From contig JAKUDP010000011.1 of NCBI GenBank assembly GCA_022570795.1, positions 1,736,001 to 1,800,000 of the forward strand: a stretch of DNA of 64,000 nt. Reading direction: 5' to 3'. The stretch is from Sphaerulina vaccinii (Eukaryota > Ascomycota > Dothideomycetes > Mycosphaerellales > Mycosphaerellaceae). Position numbers and translations under genes: made by a program. Below the pieces are notes generated by a model, which saw nothing but the letters and a program-made list of their open reading frames with translations, was not told where the DNA came from and searched no databases. Positions 1 through 10,543 of this stretch are shown in pieces (position 1 is the first letter of the stretch; each line of letters starts with the position of its first letter).

Positions 1-951
1 AAAGCACGCACCTCCGTACCAATGGCTATGAAGTCGAACCTTTCCTTCGCTTTCCTAGCCCCTTCGCCATCAGCAACCAACATCCCAACTTTTTTACCAT
101 GCTTCCTTGCAGCGTCCACAATCTTATCAATTGCGGCAAGGAACTCTAGCTCTGTGTACTTCGCAGGTGTATACCCCAACAACGACAAAGCCAAATCATT
201 CGGGCCGATGAACAGCAGATCTATCACGCAGACATCAGCATTCTTGCGAGTATTCGAACAGCCGTCGCTGCATAACATACCAACGCCCTCAACCTGACAT
301 ATCTCATCAACGTTCTCCAACCCCTCTTTACTCTCAATCTGAACCATAATTACAGTATTCTCGTTAGCTTGTTTTACATACTCCGCTGGTGTAGACAAGC
401 CATGTTCATAGCACGCGAACGCCGAGCCTTGACCCCTTACGCCGATGGGAGGGAACTTGGACATTGAGACAACTGAGCGTGCTTGAATGGCTGTATCGAT
501 CATTGGGACGAGGAGGCCACTACAATTCCCATGAGTACTTGTTTGAAAGCAGATCGGAAGGGCTAGGTGATTACTGTGCTCCTGTATCCAAAGCTCGCTT
601 GATGAGCGGTCCTGTTGGACCTCTGACACGCACGATTGGTGAGGCACCGGATGAGGCAACGGAGGAGACCATTTCGTGCATTTTGGTGTCTCCGATGTGG
701 CCTGATTGTACTTAGTAAAAGGAAGCGTGAAGCTGTAGCGAGTACAAACCATGTTCGCGATCTATGATTACGGCCTGTTCAGATGGAGATCAGTGGTATA
801 GTTGGAATCTACTTGATGAGGGAAGACTGACGTCCAAGCCTGTGTTGGCTACTATTTGAGCGAGACGCATGCCTTTCAATGCCATGAAAGTTGACATTAC
901 TGGTTGCTTTGCACGGAGCATGTTTAGGAGTTTGAGCTTGGGGTTTGCCAT
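1..951 (-). CDS. HpcH/HpaI-family aldolase (partial, 3' end outside window)
   Basis: Five-exon minus-strand gene, join(<1..220, 281..519, 575..701, 750..774, 832..951), starting at the ATG read from 951. All four introns (48-60 bp) are GT-AG and the phases agree. Joined exons give a TIM-barrel aldolase of the HpcH/HpaI (2,4-dihydroxyhept-2-ene-1,7-dioate aldolase / citrate lyase beta-like) family. Visible landmarks are the early AVIIDREHG strand, GPTGPLIKRALDTGAHG around the second barrel third, MVQIESKEGLENVDEI (the metal-ligand Glu strand) and DLLFIGPNDLALSLG-type text with the metal-ligand Asp region, followed by KHGKKVGMLVADGEGA. The family performs reversible, divalent-metal-dependent aldol cleavage yielding pyruvate or a related 2-oxoacid; the substrate here is unknown. 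The protein is cut by the window edge after about 243 residues, close to the usual family length, so only the C-terminus is missing. Confidence 0.9.
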
Positions 952-2080
952 GATGTTTCTTAGCGCAGACAGTCTCGAGTCTATGAGAACCGTCTCGACA
1001 CTATCGGCTGTCCCAGAGGATCAATTAACAGCCTGGTGACTACCTAGTACTGCTTGTGGAGTATCACGACAGATTGTAGCTGAGCTGTTGGGCAATACTG
1101 TTCATGCTTGTTGAGTGAGTGAGAGTACAAGTGAACTGAGTGAAGCGGTAAACAGTGAATCGTCGACATCGCAACTGCCTGAGGCGTGACGGCTCATCCC
1201 ACTAGCGCCGATTTGAGCTGAAGGCAATTCCACTGTCGCTACTCAAACGATCTTCCTTCTTCATACTTACCTTCTTGGGGTTTCTGGCGCTCACGAATGC
1301 TAGAACCATTCAGACGTGGCTGCATTGCACAGCGCGGACCACAACTGAATCCTGTCTCCTTCAGGGGCCAGGTCGGGGGAATTTTTGCTGGCTACACAAA
1401 CACATACTCTTTCATCAGTTCGCTGGCCTGTGGGCTGGTGCTTGGAGAAGGATATCATCACGATCAATCTCGCCGACGACGACAACGACGACTTCCAGGT
1501 GGTTGTCACAAAAGCCCGACGCGTTGAAGTGCCCATCGAAGGCAGCCACGACGACAGCGAACATGACCACCGGCGCCGCACAAATCCGGCAACACGACAC
1601 GCGCGATGGCAAGATGACAGGCGCTGACGGCAAGTCTCTCTTGAGCGCCTTGAAGCTGCTCGATGTCCTTCAAGACCTGGACGGGAAGGAAGGATCAAGA
1701 ACTTTACACAAGAGATGGGTTACGAGAAGCGCGTAGGAGACGTTTCGGTCTGCTATACACCAGTCGAGCTCGTGGCATCCTTGACGCGTCTTCGAGTATG
1801 TGATAGAGGCTGTAGAGCCGTTGCCAATGCAGAAGCTTTTCACTGCCTCGACCGGATTTCAAGCCTCTGCTGCGCAGAACATCAGCAGAACTATACCATT
1901 GTACCAGGCTCGAGGTATTCTCTGCCAATACCATACGCTTCATGCACACATGAAGCCGGCAACGCAAGATCTGAATTGCCACACTTCTCTGGTCGCTCCA
2001 GAGCTCCCAGAAGCTCGCTTCCAAGGCTAGCCATAGCAGCATTCGATCAGTCATCATATCTCTGTGCGTGAGACCAGTGC

Positions 2081-2478
2081 GAAGAAATTCCAGGTCTACC
2101 GAGTCTTTCAACTGAATCGCGGAGCTCCGCTCATTCTCTGCTGGTCACCAAGACATTGGTGGATGTGAGGACTCTTGTACACCGGACGCAAGGCTAGTTG
2201 AAGACAAGAGGGCGACTCTAGACAAGCCCAGGTCTTCAGTATTGGATCACTCATCACGCCCCTGCAGAACATTCTGTGAAGCTACTGGTCTTCCAAGAAC
2301 GATCAAGAACGACCAATACAGAAGAAGATTCAGGTCTACCATCACTCCTGCAGCCTGCTTCATCAATATGAGTGCGGAGCGCCACTCGTTCTACTCTGCT
2401 GGCTGTCTCAGACTTCCGTCACAGCGATCGCAAGGCTGAGAGTTGATGAAGACGCGAGGGCGACTCTAAACCTGCCTC
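2081..2478. repeat. Diverged direct duplication, ~245-bp period
   Basis: Two diverged copies in the same orientation. CAGGTCTACC occurs at 2091 and 2331 (offset 240), and the segment GAAGACAAGAGGGCGACTCT at 2200 matches GAAGACGCGAGGGCGACTCT at 2448 (offset 248). Between them GCGGAGCTCCGCTCATTCT resembles GCGGAGCGCCACTCGTTCT. The copies lie in non-coding DNA. They may be an old local duplication or the remnant of a longer minisatellite. Confidence 0.6.
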
Positions 2479-2894
2479 GCGGACAACTTCTCGCTCAGAA
2501 TGCGAACGTTACTTCGCTTCTCGCTTAGTCAAATCCTCACAGCGCTGCCATAATCACGGCTTCGGGCGCTTGATTTCCGGATGATCTTTTCGTTCTCGTG
2601 CTCTTCCGCCATTGGTGCAACGGTATATCCACTTCTTCATCACAGATCCCAAACTACTATACGAAGCGGTACGGAATCGTTCCTTTGCTTATGAAATGCA
2701 TGTCTGGGCTGCAGAGAATCAATCAATCGACAATCGACGTTGACAAAGCAAGTCTCACCCCGAGACAACCAACCTCTATTGGCATGGTCTTCGCTGTTAA
2801 GATGGCACGCTTACCAAACGAGCCGAAGCTCAGGCAGTAACGGTGATTGATGTCGCAACTGTGGATGCTGTTGAGATTGGGCAAAAATGCATAG

Positions 2895-2902
2895 TATATA
2901 TA
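2895..2902 (+). promoter_or_regulatory. TATA-like element upstream of the solute-binding protein gene
   Basis: The sequence reads TATATATA and lies 67 bp upstream of the ATG at 2969, a plausible distance for a fungal TATA box. No transcription start is known, so the assignment rests on position and composition only. Confidence 0.4.
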
Positions 2903-2968
2903 CTGACACGATATTTGCATACCGTTCACACCTGGTATTGGCAAGCTTGATCGATACAGACAACGACC

Positions 2969-4116
2969 ATGAAGATCTCTAACATTTCCGCAGCTTTGAG
3001 CACCTTTGCTGTTCATGCAGCTGCCTACAGTGCACTGGTGGACGTCGACACTCGATCACTGGACGAGATTTACGAAGCTGCTCGTACAGAAGAAGGAACT
3101 TTGCAGGTGTTTTGGGGAGGCGATGCAGGCAGTCAGGGTGATAGCGTGCGCACAGCATGGGCGGCGGCGTATCCGGATGTCAAGCTCAACTTGACTGTTG
3201 ACCTCAGCAAGTATCACGACAACCGCATTGATCGCGCACATCTGCAAGGCCTCCACGTAGCAGATGTGGCAGTCCTGCAGACACTACATGACTTTCGCAG
3301 ATGGAAGTCTGAAGGCAAGCTGTTGAACTACAAGCCGGCCAACTTCGAGGACATCATCAATGGAGAGAAGGACGCTGATGGAGCTTGGTATGCTGAAGCT
3401 ATAAGTAAGATCACACTAAATTCTTCCTACTGCTGCCTTTCCTAACATATGTCTGCTTAGACGCATTCGGCAAGTTTGTCTTCGATACAAGCAAGATCAA
3501 TGCTTCAGACGTTCCAACATCATTCGCCTCCATCCCAGAGAAGAAGTTCAAGAGCAAACTCATCCTCACATACCCCAACGACGACGACGCGATTGCCTAC
3601 CTCTTCTCCCTTATCGTCAGCCGCTACGGTTTCCAATGGCTCTACGACCTAGCAGAGAACGACGTAGAATGGGTACGAGGCACAGGCAGTCCAGGACTTC
3701 GACTCGGAGCATATCACAACGACACCTCTCTCACCCGCGCTCTGACTTTCACTTCATACAACCCCGGATACACTTTCCTTAGCACAAAGAAACCTGAAGC
3801 TCCAGAGCAATACATGTCTTGGGCTCAAACTGGTGCCATCATTGCTGGTACTCCAATGCCTGAGAGTGCTAAGCTTTTCATGTCGTATCTTACTGGTTTT
3901 GAGAGACAGAACGCTACTGCTGCTTCTGGTGGTGCGAGTGTGCTGACGAGTTTGAATGCTAAATATGGTGTTAGTACTGATAGTAATGCTACTCAGGTGG
4001 CTGGCTTTAGAGTGTTTGAGCAGGATCGGAATACTGTGGAGTGGTGGAAGAATCTTTTTGAGGAGGTTCTGGGGACTGCGCAGGGGAAGGAACCTTTGGA
4101 GGTTTATCCTAACTAG
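2969..4116 (+). CDS. Secreted periplasmic-binding-protein-like II (solute-binding) protein
   Basis: Two exons, join(2969..3404, 3461..4116), with a 56-bp GTAAGA...TTAG intron, encode about 363 aa. The N-terminus (roughly residues 1-19) looks like a secretion signal. The next part has the pattern of bacterial extracellular solute-binding proteins of the Fe3+/polyamine ABC class: TLQVFWGGDAG, AWAAAYPDVKLNLTVD, RIDRAHLQGLHVADVAVLQ, and later KLILTYPNDDDAIAYLF. Several N-x-S/T sites agree with secretion. Fungi lack periplasmic ABC importers of this type, so the role may be extracellular binding of a metal or small molecule, or a derived enzyme; that is inference. Comparable proteins occur in other filamentous ascomycetes. 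A TATA-like element lies 67 bp upstream and a 20-bp inverted repeat lies just downstream. Confidence 0.85.
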
Positions 4117-4218
4117 ATGGTGCCTGGGATGTGAGGAGGGAGAGCTGGTGGCTTGTGAGAGCGTTGAAGCGAGGGACTTGTATCGTTTCTGAAGATGAGG
4201 AGGCTACATCGATCAGCT

Positions 4219-4358
4219 TGTACAGCGTCTTCGCACCTCGGAGCGTGTAAGACATATGGTATGGACCGCGCTGATCAGGTCGTTGACTTGTTGCGAACCA
4301 AGAATTGACTAGGATCCTCGGAGAGGTTTTACCTTCCAAGGTGCGAAGACGCTGTACA
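4219..4358. repeat. Perfect 20-bp inverted repeat with 100-bp spacer
   Basis: The arms TGTACAGCGTCTTCGCACCT (4219-4238) and its exact reverse complement (4339-4358) flank a 100-bp spacer in the gap between the solute-binding-protein gene and MED5. It could be a transcript-end structure, a footprint of a small inverted-repeat element, or chance. No target-site duplication was seen around it. Confidence 0.75.
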
Positions 4359-4599
4359 CGCTTTCAATGGTATATACAGTATGTGGATCACTTAAGATTT
4401 GTGCTCCACTGCTCCCTTCCTATGCCAAGACGTACATGAACTAGCGCGGTATCGATCCTATTGGCTCACACGTAAGGCGACGCGCGACTTCAACTTCGTG
4501 ATCTCGACTTGCACTTGCACTTCCCATCTACATCAACAAACATGCTTTCGAGCTAACACGCAATCCCATCTGCGCGTAACGAAGACATAATTACGCATC

Positions 4600-7500
4600 A
4601 TGCCAAAGTACTTGGATACGGAACCACCGAAGAGCGTAGCTGCTCAGACTTGGCAGACATTATTCAAGAAAGCATTGGGAAGACGATATCGTCCGGAGGA
4701 GCTGGCCAAGGCTTTCAAAGAGTGTCAGACGCGACACAGAGCATTCCCTGGCCATATTGCTGCCGTCCTGCTGGGTTTCCGGACTGCTAATGGTGGCGCC
4801 GATGATGTACTTATATTCAAGTATTCTGAGTTCCTCCTCAAGGAGAAATACTTCAGTGCGAGCGACCTACTCACCGCACTCTTGAAGCACTCCAGCTATA
4901 CCATTTCCAATACCTCGCCAACTACAAGAGTCAACTTCCCAACATGCGAGGAGAGAATGTTCCTGCTCCTGACTCAGTACCACATGAACACTGAGCAGCC
5001 ATCATTTCCGACAACCGCTCCGGATATACAAGCTCTCGTGCACATTATCTGGAAATGGCTGAAGGTTGCGGTCGAAGAAGCTGTAGGCAAGCAGCTCTCG
5101 GGTGTACAGACTGTGGACGGTCATACCCACGGGATGTACGAATCGCTAGCACGTCTGGCACTATCCACTCTTGGAAACAAGGGAATGCGCACTGTAACAC
5201 ATCACATTTGGTGGAAGGAACGTCGGGCGACAGTAGTTGCAACACTGCAGAATTACGATGCGAATGTGCTGCAATGGATCAACTCGCAGCTATCTGGACA
5301 ATTGCGAAACCTGGTCACAATGGCGCCCTACCTGGAACTTGATGCGGATGGCAACCCGAAACTCTCGGACGAACAAATACTAGCCCATGTAGAAGAGCTG
5401 CCTTTGGTACGATCCCGTGCTGGCATGTTCGTGTGGCTCAGTGCTGCCTTGCTCGCCAGGCCTCTGACAGACGACATGACTCTCCTCGGTTACCTGCGGG
5501 GTCGATATTCAGATGATCCACAGTCACTTGTCGTTGATCTGCTTGTTGCTTCCTTCAACGTGCTCACGAGCTTCTTGCTTACGAAGGAGCCTCGCCAGAA
5601 CGTCAAAGTCGTCCGCTCTTTCATCTGCAACAAGGTACCTCTCGTCATTACCATGGTAGCAAGCAATATGCAGCCTCCTATCGCATCTGAGTCATGTATA
5701 CAAATGGCATTGATGGCAGGCGGCATGATCTCGATGGACCCGCTTCCTCCGATATCCGCGGGCGCGACAGAAGCGAGAGACACTTTGAAGTCCACAAGAC
5801 TTGAGTTCCTGCAGGCTTGTGCGCTGCATAGCCTCGTGACTGAGCAGACAGTATCTCAGATCCTTCAGGAACCTGTTGCCCTGCCACGTGTTGCTAAGCT
5901 CAACAAGGACAATCTGGTTGCTCAGTGTGTCACCAACGTCAGTAAGCTCGGTGAGCACATCGAAGACCTGGCAGGAATGCAAGGAAATGTGGGCGCTATC
6001 GCAGGCTGTGTCGTTGAGACAGTGACCAATCTTTGCATGAGCAAAGATACAATGTCTCTGAAGTCGGTTTGCGACAAGCTGATCAAACGTATCCCGTACA
6101 TGGATTACGTGTTGCAGTATACGCAACCTGGCATGCTTCTGCTTCCGCTATGCAACCTGCTCAACGACTGGACACATGACCAAGATCAAAGCGAGTTTAC
6201 GCCAGCGTACGAGGAGTTCGCTTCCATATTGCTCTTCACACTTGCTGTCATCTACCGATATGACCTATCATATGTCGACATAGGCATCCATGGAGACAAT
6301 TATGTCGCCAAGCTGCTAGAGGAAATGAAAGTCAGCAAACCGCTCTCCGAGTTGCAGCCTGAGCAAAATGTACAGCTGACGCAATGGATCGAAGGTCTCT
6401 TTGCCGTTGACGAGCATGGTGATACCAGTGGAATTGGCGACGATGTCATGCGGCAATGCTCGCCACAGGCTTTCTATACTCTGGTTCCGACGCTATTCGA
6501 ACAGAGTATACTGGCATGTCGGACGAAGCACCTGGCTATGAACACATTCAAGTCTGGTCTGGAGCTTCTTCTTGAGCCGTTCCTTCTTCCTTGTCTGATC
6601 ATGGGTCTTGGCTGGCTAGCTGAGCATTCCTGGGAAGATCACAACGATGCAGATACCTTGATACAGGTTCTCGAAAAGCTGTTGAAGCCAGCAAGCAACG
6701 CACCTGAGACGCAGGCTATGCATCGGGCAGTTCTAGCTATGGTCGCAACGCCACTATTCAATTCCCTGGAGGAGTATACCAGCAAGCAACCCAATAAGAG
6801 AGCAACCGCGTTACTGGAGCTACTCAAGCCACACCTGAACCAGCAGAAAGCGATGCGAAGTCGCCAAGGCGAGCTGGAACAATGGGTGCAGGCTAGCGGC
6901 AGCTTGGAAGGACGAGTACAGCAGACTGCGCGAGACTTGATCGTATGGTCTGCGTCGACCGCTAATCCTCCCAACCCACCACCACAATACACACCGAGAA
7001 CTTTCGCCGTCGCATGCCAATTACTGGACAGCGACGCACATCTCAAGCTCATCATATCTGAGATCAACAAAACCGACTTTGCTAATGTGCCCATCGCGCT
7101 TGATGTCTGCACGTCATTGATTTGTGCGCCTGCGCCAGTACCCATGGGGGTGCAACAAGCAACACATTGGACTTCGCCCACAGGTAGACTACGCTTGCAG
7201 GTCCGCTTGGAAAGTTCTAATGCTCAGGGCTTGCTGGACAAGCCTCTGAGCCAAGCTGAGACACTTGTACGTCTTGGACGTCGTATAGAAGCGCAGATGT
7301 CCTTCGCTACGCACATTCCGGCAATTGCGATACCCATGCCAACCCAAGCTGCCGACCAAATGATGCAAGACCTTGGCCTCACGTTGGACAATAACGCAGA
7401 CGGCTCCAACGTCGATGCAACAATGGCTGCGAACACGACTGCAATCGCATCTAATGCGGAGATGTCGGGCATGGACCAGCAGATCGACCTTTCGGGTCTC

Positions 7501-7716
7501 AACAATGCTTCTGCTGATGAGCTCGCGAAGTTGAATGTCGACAGCAATGCCATGAACATCGATGCGAATGACCAGAATCTGTTCGCAGAGTTCGGTATAA
7601 ACGTTGATGATGCACAACAGACTGGCCAGAATGGAGGCATGGCGAACCAGGATGAGGATATATTTGCAGGTCTGAATATGGACATGGGAGATATTGATGA
7701 TTTTACCTTTGATTAA
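4600..7716 (+). CDS. MED5: Mediator of RNA polymerase II transcription subunit 5
   Basis: Intronless frame of 1038 codons in the size range of fungal Med5 (Nut1). Med5 belongs to the tail module of Mediator, which relays signals from activators to RNA polymerase II in the nucleus. The sequence is largely alpha-helical, begins WQTLFKKALGRRYRPEEL... as in filamentous-fungal Med5 proteins, and has a long helical repeat body. The last ~130 residues are Asn/Asp/Met-rich and acidic, with short DxNxFAEFGINVDD and DIDDFTFD stretches of activation-domain character. Identification rests on overall resemblance rather than a catalytic motif. The ATG at 4600 is chosen because conserved-looking sequence begins immediately and the upstream 4.4-4.6 kb frame is not continuous with it. 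Confidence 0.85.
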   Translation: MPKYLDTEPPKSVAAQTWQTLFKKALGRRYRPEELAKAFKECQTRHRAFPGHIAAVLLGFRTANGGADDVLIFKYSEFLLKEKYFSASDLLTALLKHSSYTISNTSPTTRVNFPTCEERMFLLLTQYHMNTEQPSFPTTAPDIQALVHIIWKWLKVAVEEAVGKQLSGVQTVDGHTHGMYESLARLALSTLGNKGMRTVTHHIWWKERRATVVATLQNYDANVLQWINSQLSGQLRNLVTMAPYLELDADGNPKLSDEQILAHVEELPLVRSRAGMFVWLSAALLARPLTDDMTLLGYLRGRYSDDPQSLVVDLLVASFNVLTSFLLTKEPRQNVKVVRSFICNKVPLVITMVASNMQPPIASESCIQMALMAGGMISMDPLPPISAGATEARDTLKSTRLEFLQACALHSLVTEQTVSQILQEPVALPRVAKLNKDNLVAQCVTNVSKLGEHIEDLAGMQGNVGAIAGCVVETVTNLCMSKDTMSLKSVCDKLIKRIPYMDYVLQYTQPGMLLLPLCNLLNDWTHDQDQSEFTPAYEEFASILLFTLAVIYRYDLSYVDIGIHGDNYVAKLLEEMKVSKPLSELQPEQNVQLTQWIEGLFAVDEHGDTSGIGDDVMRQCSPQAFYTLVPTLFEQSILACRTKHLAMNTFKSGLELLLEPFLLPCLIMGLGWLAEHSWEDHNDADTLIQVLEKLLKPASNAPETQAMHRAVLAMVATPLFNSLEEYTSKQPNKRATALLELLKPHLNQQKAMRSRQGELEQWVQASGSLEGRVQQTARDLIVWSASTANPPNPPPQYTPRTFAVACQLLDSDAHLKLIISEINKTDFANVPIALDVCTSLICAPAPVPMGVQQATHWTSPTGRLRLQVRLESSNAQGLLDKPLSQAETLVRLGRRIEAQMSFATHIPAIAIPMPTQAADQMMQDLGLTLDNNADGSNVDATMAANTTAIASNAEMSGMDQQIDLSGLNNASADELAKLNVDSNAMNIDANDQNLFAEFGINVDDAQQTGQNGGMANQDEDIFAGLNMDMGDIDDFTFD

Positions 7717-8215
7717 GCTGATGTGTTGCAATATAGGTCTGCCCGATTTGGATGACAACTACTTAGACGGCATGGACTTGTCGCCCGAAACCAAAAAAGC
7801 CATTATGGACACTGATCTCGGTAGAAATTGAAAAGGGATACAGTAGGGCGGGCTGGAAGGCATTCAGGACAAGGTTGGGCACCGATAGAAGTGCAGACAT
7901 ATCCAATAGACTCTCTTGATCGTCTTGCATTTCGATCCATTCCACAGACCACGCCAAGAGTGCCGAACACTGAGGCGTTGAGAGCGCAGAAAGCAGTGAT
8001 TCAATCGAGGAACCGACTCAAAGACACTCTCTTAGTACTGATCCGCTGTCCAGAACATAGCGATCGACTGTGGGCACTTTCCATCCTCGGCCAACTTGCA
8101 ACTTCCGGAAGCTCGAGGCGGGGTTGAGTACCACTTCTTGACCTCACCTCAATATACATGCTCTATATTACCTACGTGCATTGTTCGCATTGAAGACTCA
8201 GCACCGCACATTGCC
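7717..8215. other. Intergenic: MED5 3' region and SDR promoter
   Basis: A 499-bp gap between two plus-strand genes. It contains an open frame at 7828..8127 (99 codons) with no recognisable features and nothing else that I can support. Confidence 0.5.
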
Positions 8216-9096
8216 ATGCCTTATGCACTCAAAGGGAGAAACGTCCTGATCACAGGTGGATCAAGGTATGCACCCCTAGCTATCATGCTCAGCAATGATC
8301 TGACATCTATGCAGAGGACTTGGCGCAGAAGTGGCTCGAAAGTTCGCTGCAGAAGGTAGCAACGTAGCGATCAACTATGTCAGCAAAGAAGGCCCAGCGC
8401 AAGAACTGGCCAAGGAACTCGAATCAAAGTACAACGTCAAGACTACTGTCATCCAAGGCGATGGAGGTGTAGTCGAAGATATCCAACGATGTGTCCAAGA
8501 AACTGTCAAGGCTTTCGGAGGTCTCGATATCATCATTGGAAACGCTGGCTGGACTCGTTTCTCACAATTCGATGACTTGGACGCTCTGAGCTACGACGAA
8601 TGGGATAAATGCTGGAACACGAACGTCAAAGGCAACCATGCTTTACTGAAAGAAGCTATGCCCATCTTCACGAAAAATTCTGATGGAGGTGTTTTCATTA
8701 TGACTTCCAGCGTCGCTGGCAAATCACTATCGGGAAGCAGTATGGCCTATAGTGTTTCGAAGGCTGCGCAGATCCATCTTATGAAATGTTTGGCGAATAC
8801 GCAAGGACATAAGAGTGGTGGGAAAGTTCGAGTTAATGCGGTTTTGCCTGGATTGTTGTTGACTGATTGGGGGAACCTTTATGGTGAGGAGAGGATTAAG
8901 GGTTTGCAGGACGCTGCTGCGCTGAAGCAGGAGACGAAGTTGGATGATTGTGCGCAGGTTTTTGTGGATGTTGCGAGGAATACTAGTTGGACGGGGCAGG
9001 CGATTCATATTGGTAAGTGGTTGTTTGTTATGATGTGGTACAGGGAATGTGCTGACTTGTGTGATAGATTCGGGCTTGGTTGTAGGTCATATGTGA
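8216..9096 (+). CDS. Short-chain dehydrogenase/reductase (SDR), classical type
   Basis: Three exons, join(8216..8265, 8315..9012, 9068..9096), encode 258 aa, the usual length of classical SDRs. The first intron (49 bp) splits the cofactor motif: exon 1 ends TGGSR and exon 2 continues GLGAEVARKF, giving TGxxxGxG near residues 14-21. NAGW follows at the end of the fourth strand; the catalytic triad is the Ser in MTSSVAG and the Tyr/Lys in AYSVSKAA. The tiny last exon supplies the conserved end (AIHI + DSGLVVG). The family uses NAD(P)(H) to oxidise or reduce alcohol/carbonyl substrates in the cytosol. The substrate cannot be read from the sequence, and no biosynthetic cluster surrounds it. Confidence 0.92.
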
Positions 9097-9663
9097 GACT
9101 GGACAACGCTCATGAACGAACACTTTCTGAGGCGGCACTGTATCGATCCGATAAGACTTCGACTTGTCTGAAGATCTAGCCAGAGACATTGACAAAGAAA
9201 CTAGTCTGCAACAGTGATCAGTGCCCACTACGCGTGTCGCCACGACCCATGAGTTTCGACTTCGACTAAGGCTGGCAGGTCTCCGCGATATCCTCGAGAG
9301 ACAGGAAAAAGGGTCTTGGAGAACTATCCCTCATAGTCGATTCGAGATCCAGGAAGGAGTTTAAGACTTTGCAGCCACTACGCTAATGTGTGTACAGTCT
9401 CGAACAATGGCGTTCATGTGGCCGAGACATGCACGCGGACTATGCTATCGACATATATCTTGCCTACACGATCTCTGGATTTCTGATTTCTCTCTTCAGG
9501 CAGGCCTCAGTTTCCCTTCACCATACTCAACATATTACATTGATCCTATCGACCTCGCAAATTTTTCCACGAAAGCTCAAACCATATCTAGACATCCGAC
9601 ATTTCTTCCCAATCACAACTACAGCAGAGCAAGGCTAGCTCTCTTCTGCCGTCGACAACGAGC
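9097..9663. other. Intergenic, no gene supported
   Basis: About 570 bp downstream of the SDR gene. Two overlapping plus-strand frames (9386..9667 and 9390..9638) have no domain or codon pattern that sets them apart. Confidence 0.45.
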
Positions 9664-9960
9664 ATGACAAAGCACAGTACCTCACATCCTTCACCACTCC
9701 AGATCTGTCAAACTCTGGCAGCAAATGTGGAGGACGCCGCCACTGCCGCCGACAACGATCACGGAGCACACCCACGCAAGGCCGTCCGGTCGCGAACCGG
9801 GACGACGCCCACTGAGCTACGGATCATGGCTGCGCATAATGCAAGCGCTTATGCTGCGAAGCTGAGAGCTGCGGAGATTGAACACGAGACTTTGAGCAAT
9901 GCTACTTATCTACCTTGTTGGATGGCTCTGAAACGGAAGGGAGGAAAGTCGGAGCAATGA
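9664..9960 (+). CDS. Small hypothetical protein (98 aa), uncertain
   Basis: A single-exon frame starting at an ATG. The composition is Ala/Thr/His-rich in the first half, followed by TPTELRIMAAHNASAYAAKL, which reads as an amphipathic helix, and a basic C-terminus (LKRKGGKSEQ). No signal peptide or membrane segment is visible and I do not recognise a family. It could be a real small protein or an exon of a longer one. Confidence 0.3.
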   Translation: MTKHSTSHPSPLQICQTLAANVEDAATAADNDHGAHPRKAVRSRTGTTPTELRIMAAHNASAYAAKLRAAEIEHETLSNATYLPCWMALKRKGGKSEQ

Positions 9961-10048
9961 TTGCAGTTTGTGATAAGCAAGAAGATGTGGACATGCTTTG
10001 CTGCACTCGCAAGTCGAGCTCGCCTTGAGGAATGTGCTCAGTACAGGT

Positions 10049-10543
10049 TTAGGAAGATAAGAAAGCAGCAACGTCGGTTCTCAAGGTGTCCTCTATGAGA
10101 ACGCCAAACTCATTCTCAGTAGACGACCCGAGCTGGAAGGTGGTGTCTCCCATAAAGCTATGGTCAAGGCCTTTCCTCTCAAGGTTATCACTCCTCTCGA
10201 ACAAGTCGTCGTACTGCTGATCAAGCTTGTCCAGAATATCCCCCAACACCACACCTTCCCGAAAGGTCTTGCGGTATCTCATCTTGAGTCTGGACTGGAT
10301 TTGTATAGTAAGAACGACGCTGAAGCTTGCACCGATTCTGCGAGTCGGCAGCATCTTCCGCCAAGAAGCTGTTCGATCATTCACTCGGAGAGTAGATGTG
10401 CGGCTTGTTGTATTGCCGATCGTAAGATGATCGGGCACCATTCCAGGCCGCCAGTTGTCACTGCTCAATACCTTCAACCTAGGCTGCGGGTATCGCAGCA
10501 GATGCGAATCATATGCCATATATACTGATCTCCAATACATCAT
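10049..10543 (-). CDS. Hypothetical protein (164 aa), uncertain
   Basis: An open frame without introns. The second half (KMRYRKTFREGVVLGDILDK and onward) has a charged, helix-like pattern typical of coding DNA and ends in an acidic-hydrophobic tail (TLRTDVAAFLSS). The N-terminal half is less protein-like, so the true gene may begin elsewhere or have an upstream exon. No family is recognised. It lies between the SDR and cytochrome c peroxidase genes with no functional link evident. Confidence 0.35.
   Translation of the reverse strand: MMYWRSVYMAYDSHLLRYPQPRLKVLSSDNWRPGMVPDHLTIGNTTSRTSTLRVNDRTASWRKMLPTRRIGASFSVVLTIQIQSRLKMRYRKTFREGVVLGDILDKLDQQYDDLFERSDNLERKGLDHSFMGDTTFQLGSSTENEFGVLIEDTLRTDVAAFLSS

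Larger units (their letters stand above)
952..2968. other. Gene-poor interval with unrecognised short ORFs
   Basis: This 2-kb stretch separates the divergent aldolase and solute-binding-protein genes. It holds several overlapping open frames of 76-153 codons on both strands (for example 1275..1736 plus and 1704..2111 minus), none with a recognisable domain, convincing splice structure or frame continuity. The 1.45-1.7 kb part is rich in GAC/GACGAC and could be an exon remnant. A diverged duplication lies at about 2.08-2.48 kb and is listed separately. The right end carries the promoter of the next gene. Confidence 0.5.

Noticed and set aside
22..297. Plus-strand 91-codon frame at the left edge
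   Set aside because: It is the antisense shadow of the HpcH/HpaI aldolase exons; the minus strand carries the family motifs.
464..715. Plus-strand 83-codon frame
   Set aside because: Antisense to aldolase exons 3 and 4 and crosses their introns.
7189..7758. 189-codon minus-strand frame at the MED5 3' end
   Set aside because: Antisense to the acidic, low-complexity end of MED5; composition explains the lack of stops.
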